A DNA stretch of 64,000 bases from Actinoplanes sp. N902-109 (GTDB lineage Bacteria > Actinomycetota > Actinomycetes > Mycobacteriales > Micromonosporaceae), in NCBI RefSeq assembly GCF_000389965.1, contig NC_021191.1, positions 3,287,501 to 3,351,500 of the forward strand, written 5' to 3'. Of this stretch, positions 60,259-64,000 are shown piece after piece (positions within the stretch are counted from its first letter, which is position 1; each line of letters opens with the position of its first letter). Both the position numbers and the translations under genes were made by a program. A model generated the notes under the pieces. It ran no database searches. It had not been told where the DNA came from and saw only the letters and a program-made list of their open reading frames with translations.

Positions 60259-61884
60259 ATGTCCAGTCTCACCCTGGTTGTTGCGGTCGGCATCGCCGTC
60301 CTGATCGGTTCGGGCCTGGCCTCCCGGTGGAAGGTCGCACCCCCGGTGCTGTTGCTGATCGCGGGCCTGCTCCTCGGGTTCGTGCCGCTGCTGCGCGGGG
60401 TGCACCTGCCTCCGGAAGCGGTTCTCCTGCTGTTCCTCCCGGTGCTGCTCTACTGGGAGGCATTCATGTCCTCGCTGCGCGAGATCCGCAGCAACATGCG
60501 GGTCATCGTGCTGCTGAGCACCCTGCTGGTGATCGCGACCGCGGCGGGGGTGGCGGCCGCCGTGCACGCGCTCGGCGTCGGCTGGGGACCGGCGTGGGTG
60601 CTGGGTGCCGCGGTGGCGCCTACCGACGCCACCGCGGTCAGCGTCCTCGGTGGCATGCTGCCCCGCCGCATCGCGACCACGTTGCGCGCCGAGAGCCTGG
60701 TCAACGATGGCACCGCCCTGGTGATCTATACGCTGGCGGTGGGCATCACCCTCGGCGAGGAGCACCTCAGCGTCGGCGGGGTGGCCCGGATGTTCGCGCT
60801 GTCTTATCTGGGCGGGATCGCGGCCGGCGCGGCTGTCACGTTCCTGGTCCTGCAGATCCGCCGGCGGCTGACCGACCCGTTCCCGCACAACCTGTTGGCG
60901 CTGCTCACGCCCTTGACCGCCTACCTGATCGCCGAGGCCGCTGAGGTCTCCGGCGTGCTCGCGGCCGTGGTCAGCGGTCTGTGGGTGGGGCGGGTCTCGC
61001 CGCGGCTGTTCCCCGGCCGGGCCCGCCGGTACGTACAGACGGTCATGAACTTCCTGACCATGCTCGCCAACGCGGCCCTCTTCGTGCTGGTCGGTCTTGA
61101 GGCGCAGTCGGCCGTGCGCGGGCTGGACGGGACCGGGCTGGCGCACGGCCTGCTGGTCGCCGCCGTGGTGTGCGTGGTCATCGTTGCGGTGCGGTTCGGC
61201 TGGCTGTTCACGAGCCCGTACGTCATCCGGGCGGTTGACCGTCGCCCGCAGCAGCGCGAACGGCGCCTCAGCGGCCGGCCGCGGGCGCTGATGTCAGCGG
61301 CCGGCTTGCGCGGCGCGGTGTCGATGGCGGCGGCGCTGGCCGTGCCGCACACCCTGCCGTCCGGTGCGCAGTTCCCGGACCGGGATCTGATCGTCTTCGC
61401 CACCGCCGTGGTGATCGCCGTGACCCTGCTGGTGCAGGCACCCCTGATGCCCCGGGTGACGCGCTGGGCCGGGCTGGGTTCCGACAGTGAACCCGAGCGC
61501 GAGCGCCGCGAGGCGGAGATCACCTCCCTGGACCACGCCCTGAAGTCGCTGCCGGAGCTGGCCACCGGGCTGGGCGTCAGCGACGCGGTCAGGGAGCAGT
61601 TGCGCACGGAGTACGACCGCCGCCTGCGCGTGTTGCGGGACGGCGAGCCCCATTCCCGGCGGGACTGGGATGCGGCGAACTACGAGCAGCAGTACGCGGC
61701 CCTGCACCTGGCCGCCATCGATCACCGGCACGACACCGTCGTCCGGATGCGCGACGAGGGCGCGATCGACGACGAGGTGCTGCGCAAGGTCCAGGACGGC
61801 CTCGACCTCGAACAGGACCACATGGCCCAGCGCCGCGACAACGACAACCGCGCGAGCGCTCGACCAAGGGACCGACTCTCCTGA
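60259..61884 (+). CDS. Na+/H+ antiporter (CPA1/NhaP type)
   Basis: 541 residues from ATG 60259, GGAGG 8 bases upstream; frame is open from 60196. Ten to twelve hydrophobic segments, with the CPA1 motifs FLPVLLYWEAFMSS, APTDATAVSVLGG, RAESLVNDGTALVIY and SAAGLRGAVSMAAALAVP. The ND pair and the APTDA motif are the ion-binding region. A hydrophilic C-terminal tail of about 130 residues (from REAEITSLDHALKSL) is helical and probably regulates the pump. Monocistronic by context: hairpin before, gap after. Confidence 0.93.
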   Translation: MSSLTLVVAVGIAVLIGSGLASRWKVAPPVLLLIAGLLLGFVPLLRGVHLPPEAVLLLFLPVLLYWEAFMSSLREIRSNMRVIVLLSTLLVIATAAGVAAAVHALGVGWGPAWVLGAAVAPTDATAVSVLGGMLPRRIATTLRAESLVNDGTALVIYTLAVGITLGEEHLSVGGVARMFALSYLGGIAAGAAVTFLVLQIRRRLTDPFPHNLLALLTPLTAYLIAEAAEVSGVLAAVVSGLWVGRVSPRLFPGRARRYVQTVMNFLTMLANAALFVLVGLEAQSAVRGLDGTGLAHGLLVAAVVCVVIVAVRFGWLFTSPYVIRAVDRRPQQRERRLSGRPRALMSAAGLRGAVSMAAALAVPHTLPSGAQFPDRDLIVFATAVVIAVTLLVQAPLMPRVTRWAGLGSDSEPERERREAEITSLDHALKSLPELATGLGVSDAVREQLRTEYDRRLRVLRDGEPHSRRDWDAANYEQQYAALHLAAIDHRHDTVVRMRDEGAIDDEVLRKVQDGLDLEQDHMAQRRDNDNRASARPRDRLS

Positions 61885-62022
61885 ATCCGCGAGATCGCGT
61901 AACTGTCCTTGGCAGCCGCGCGCCGTGCCGGTGACCGGCTCGACCGTGCTGCCGCGGCGCCGGCCGTCCCGGCGGCGGCCGGGTGAAGGTTTGCCTAAGG
62001 TCCTGCGTCCGGCTGCCGATGG

Positions 62023-64000
62023 GTGAAGGTGACGTTTACTGCGCCGCCGTGGGGACGGCGAGTGCGCTGGACGGTGGGTCGCATGCTCGCCGTCGGGTAC
62101 GTGCTGATCATCGTCGCGCTCATCGTCATCGGCGCCGTCGCGTACCACCGCATCGAGCGTCTGCTCAGCGACCGTGCCTGGGTGGAGCACACCCATCGGG
62201 TTCTGGAGACCACCGAGGATCTGCGCTCGCTGCTGCAGGACGCCGAGCGGGGGCAGCGCGGGTATTTGATCACCGGGGAGCCCGGTTATCTCGTGCCGTA
62301 CCGGCAGGCGGTGGCGGACGTGGACAAGACGGTGGTGGAGTTGCGCGGTCTGACCCGGGACAACGCCACCCAGCAGCAGCGTATCGACCTGCTCCTGACG
62401 CCGTTGCGGGCGAAGCTCGGCGAGTTGGACCAGAGCGTCGCAGTACGCCGTGACCGTGGCTTCGACGCGGCTCAGGCGGTGGTGCTGACCGACCGCGGCG
62501 TCGCGGACATGGCCCGGCTGACGGCGGAGCTGGACAGTATCCGGGCCGAGGAACTGCGGTTGCTCGACGCGCGCAGCCGGAGCGTCGACACGCAGGCCAC
62601 CTCCGTGCGCCGGCTGATCGTCGGGGGCAGCGCCGGTGCGACCGTCGCCGCCGCCGTGCTCGCCTGGTGGGCCACCCGCCGGGTCACCGGGCCGCTCGCC
62701 GCTGTCACCGAGGCCGCGCGACGTGTCGCGGCCGGTGACACCAGCCGGCGGGCCGAGGCGAGGGGGCCGGCTGAGGTGGCCGACATGGCGGTCTCGGTGA
62801 ACGCCGCAACCGACGCCATCATCGCGGCGCGCGACGAGGCGCTCGCCGCGACGAGCGCGAAGTCGGCGTTCCTGGCCACCATGAGCCACGAGATCCGTAC
62901 GCCGTTGAACGCGGTGATCGGCATGACCGGTCTGCTGCTCGACACCACGCTGGGCGCCGAGCAGCGGGAGTTCGTCACCACGATCCGGGAGAGCGGTGAC
63001 GCCCTGCTGGCGATCATCAACGACATCCTGGACTTCTCCAAGATCGAGGCGGGGGAGCTGGAGCTCGAGGAGACCCCGTTCGTCCTCCACGACCTGGTCG
63101 ACAGCGCCCTGGCTCTGGTCGCGGTGCCGGCTGCCGGCAAGGGCGTGGAACTGGTCGCGGAGGTCGCCGCGGACTGCCCCGCGGTGGTGCGCGGTGACCC
63201 CACCCGGCTGCGCCAGATCCTGGCGAACCTGCTGTCCAACGCGGTGCGGTTCACCGATCGGGGTCTCGTCGCCGTCGAGGTCACCGTGGCCGGTACGCCT
63301 CCGACCGGCGGCGGTGGGGTCCTGCTGCGGCTGGCGGTCCGGGACACCGGCATCGGCATCACGGTCGCCGGCATGGACCGGTTGTTCCGCGCTTTCAGCC
63401 AGGTCGATGCCTCGACCACGAGGGTGTACGGCGGGTCGGGCCTGGGCCTGGCGATCAGCCGCCGGCTGGCCGAGCGGATGGGGGGCTCGCTGGAAGCGGC
63501 GAGCCGGTACGGGGAGGGCTCGACGTTCACCCTGACCGTGCCCCTGCAGCCGGCGGCCGGTGGCGTGCCCCCGTACGCCGTGGGTGCCGCCGGGCTTGCT
63601 GGACGGCGTGCTCTGCTGGTCAGCGACCAGCCGGCCACCCGTACCGTGTTGCGTGACCGGCTCGCCGGCTGGGGACTGGTCTGCACGGAAACCGGCACCG
63701 GCGCCGAGGCTTGCCAGGCCGCCCGGGACAGCGCACCCGACGTGGCCGTGCTCGACCTGGAACTGCCGGACATGCCCGGGCCGGCCCTGGCCGCCGCGCT
63801 GCGGGCGGAGCCCGGCCTCGGACAGCTTCCGATGATCTTGTTGAGCCGGGTGGACCGGCAGCTCCGGCCGGACGATCAGCGGTTCTTCGCCGCGACGCTC
63901 AGCAAGCCGGTCCGGCTCGCCGCCCTGTTCGACGTCGTGACCAGGGTGCTGACCGATGCACCGGACAACGGTCCGGGTGTAACCGCCCCGCCCCGGCCCG
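62023..64000 (+). CDS. CHASE3-HAMP hybrid histidine kinase with receiver domain (3' truncated by window)
   Basis: No stop before the window end, so the protein is partial, at least 659 residues. GTG 62023 is the most likely start (VKVTFTAPPWGRRVRWTVG); GTG 62029 and ATG 62083 are alternatives. TM1 at about 21-42 (MLAVGYVLIIVALIVIGAV), CHASE3 sensor (DAERGQRGYLITGEPGYL) to about 200, TM2, HAMP, then HisKA with MSHEIRTPLNAVIGM and HATPase with LANLLSNAVRFTD, DTGIGI and GGSGLGLAI. A receiver domain follows (VAVLDLELPDMPG with phosphoacceptor Asp; LSKPV). Its acidic pocket reads VSDQ with one Asp. A further domain or output may lie beyond the edge. Likely partners are outside the window. Confidence 0.92.
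   Translation, partial: MKVTFTAPPWGRRVRWTVGRMLAVGYVLIIVALIVIGAVAYHRIERLLSDRAWVEHTHRVLETTEDLRSLLQDAERGQRGYLITGEPGYLVPYRQAVADVDKTVVELRGLTRDNATQQQRIDLLLTPLRAKLGELDQSVAVRRDRGFDAAQAVVLTDRGVADMARLTAELDSIRAEELRLLDARSRSVDTQATSVRRLIVGGSAGATVAAAVLAWWATRRVTGPLAAVTEAARRVAAGDTSRRAEARGPAEVADMAVSVNAATDAIIAARDEALAATSAKSAFLATMSHEIRTPLNAVIGMTGLLLDTTLGAEQREFVTTIRESGDALLAIINDILDFSKIEAGELELEETPFVLHDLVDSALALVAVPAAGKGVELVAEVAADCPAVVRGDPTRLRQILANLLSNAVRFTDRGLVAVEVTVAGTPPTGGGGVLLRLAVRDTGIGITVAGMDRLFRAFSQVDASTTRVYGGSGLGLAISRRLAERMGGSLEAASRYGEGSTFTLTVPLQPAAGGVPPYAVGAAGLAGRRALLVSDQPATRTVLRDRLAGWGLVCTETGTGAEACQAARDSAPDVAVLDLELPDMPGPALAAALRAEPGLGQLPMILLSRVDRQLRPDDQRFFAATLSKPVRLAALFDVVTRVLTDAPDNGPGVTAPPRP

Noticed and set aside
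61294..63773. Long minus-strand frames opposite the antiporter and hybrid kinase (61294-63090, 62472-63773)
   Set aside because: No protein-like pattern; the plus strand shows kinase H, N, D and G boxes in one frame that is open to the window edge.

Overview
The window is high-GC actinomycete DNA: very strong G/C third-position bias, many GTG starts, 4-base stop/start overlaps inside operons, and actinobacterial families throughout (SARP and LAL regulators, SPW and GerMN proteins). The left 42 kb is the 3' part of a modular type I polyketide cluster. Two genes point to an ansamycin. Directly after the last PKS gene lies an arylamine-N-acetyltransferase-like amide synthase of the RifF type, in place of a thioesterase. 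Two genes on lies a ROK sugar kinase of the RifN (kanosamine kinase) type, which belongs to 3-amino-5-hydroxybenzoate (AHBA) supply. The AHBA loading module and most AHBA genes are not in the window.

PKS region (1-34087, + strand). Five collinear genes, A (cut by the window edge) to E, hold seven modules: A1 methylmalonyl/KR; A2 malonyl/dead KR; B VASH-type AT with DH-ER-KR; C malonyl with DH-KR; D VASH-type AT with DH-ER-KR; E1 methylmalonyl with no reduction; E2 malonyl with DH-KR. There is no TE. If A1 is module 1, then A1 and A2 give the aryl-CHOH-CH(CH3)-CO-CH2 unit expected for a naphthalenic ansamycin. E1 and E2 then give a ketone next to CH(CH3)-CH=CH-CO-NH. A luciferase-like flavin monooxygenase downstream is a good candidate to oxidise that ketone in Baeyer-Villiger fashion. 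Amide synthase, monooxygenase and sugar kinase form a tight post-PKS operon ended by a strong hairpin. A convergent P450 follows, then a divergent LAL-type LuxR regulator and a RutE-like nitroreductase.

Middle region (42.3-50.1 kb). A quinone-oxidoreductase/TetR divergent pair shares an operator-like palindrome. Next comes the most unusual protein in the window: a SARP-type DNA-binding/BTAD regulator fused through an 11-residue tandem repeat and one transmembrane helix to an extracytoplasmic GH16-like domain whose catalytic acids are replaced. It is followed by a secreted GH26-like glycosidase and a small secreted protein. A YeiH-like transporter and its LysR regulator come after.

Right region (50.2-64 kb). 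This is an envelope-stress-like island: a small membrane peptide, a translationally coupled GlsB-like membrane protein and STAS protein, an SPW protein, a response regulator/kinase/GerMN lipoprotein operon and a BON protein. A TGAC-N7-TGAC direct repeat with 11-bp phasing recurs upstream of several of these genes and suggests a local regulon of the response regulator. Between 55 and 59.2 kb lie three decayed genes (DUF4396-like, MFS transporter, alcohol dehydrogenase tail) among intact dehydrogenase and GFA genes. The window ends with a Tat-type VOC lipoprotein, a Na+/H+ antiporter and a CHASE3-type hybrid kinase cut by the right edge.
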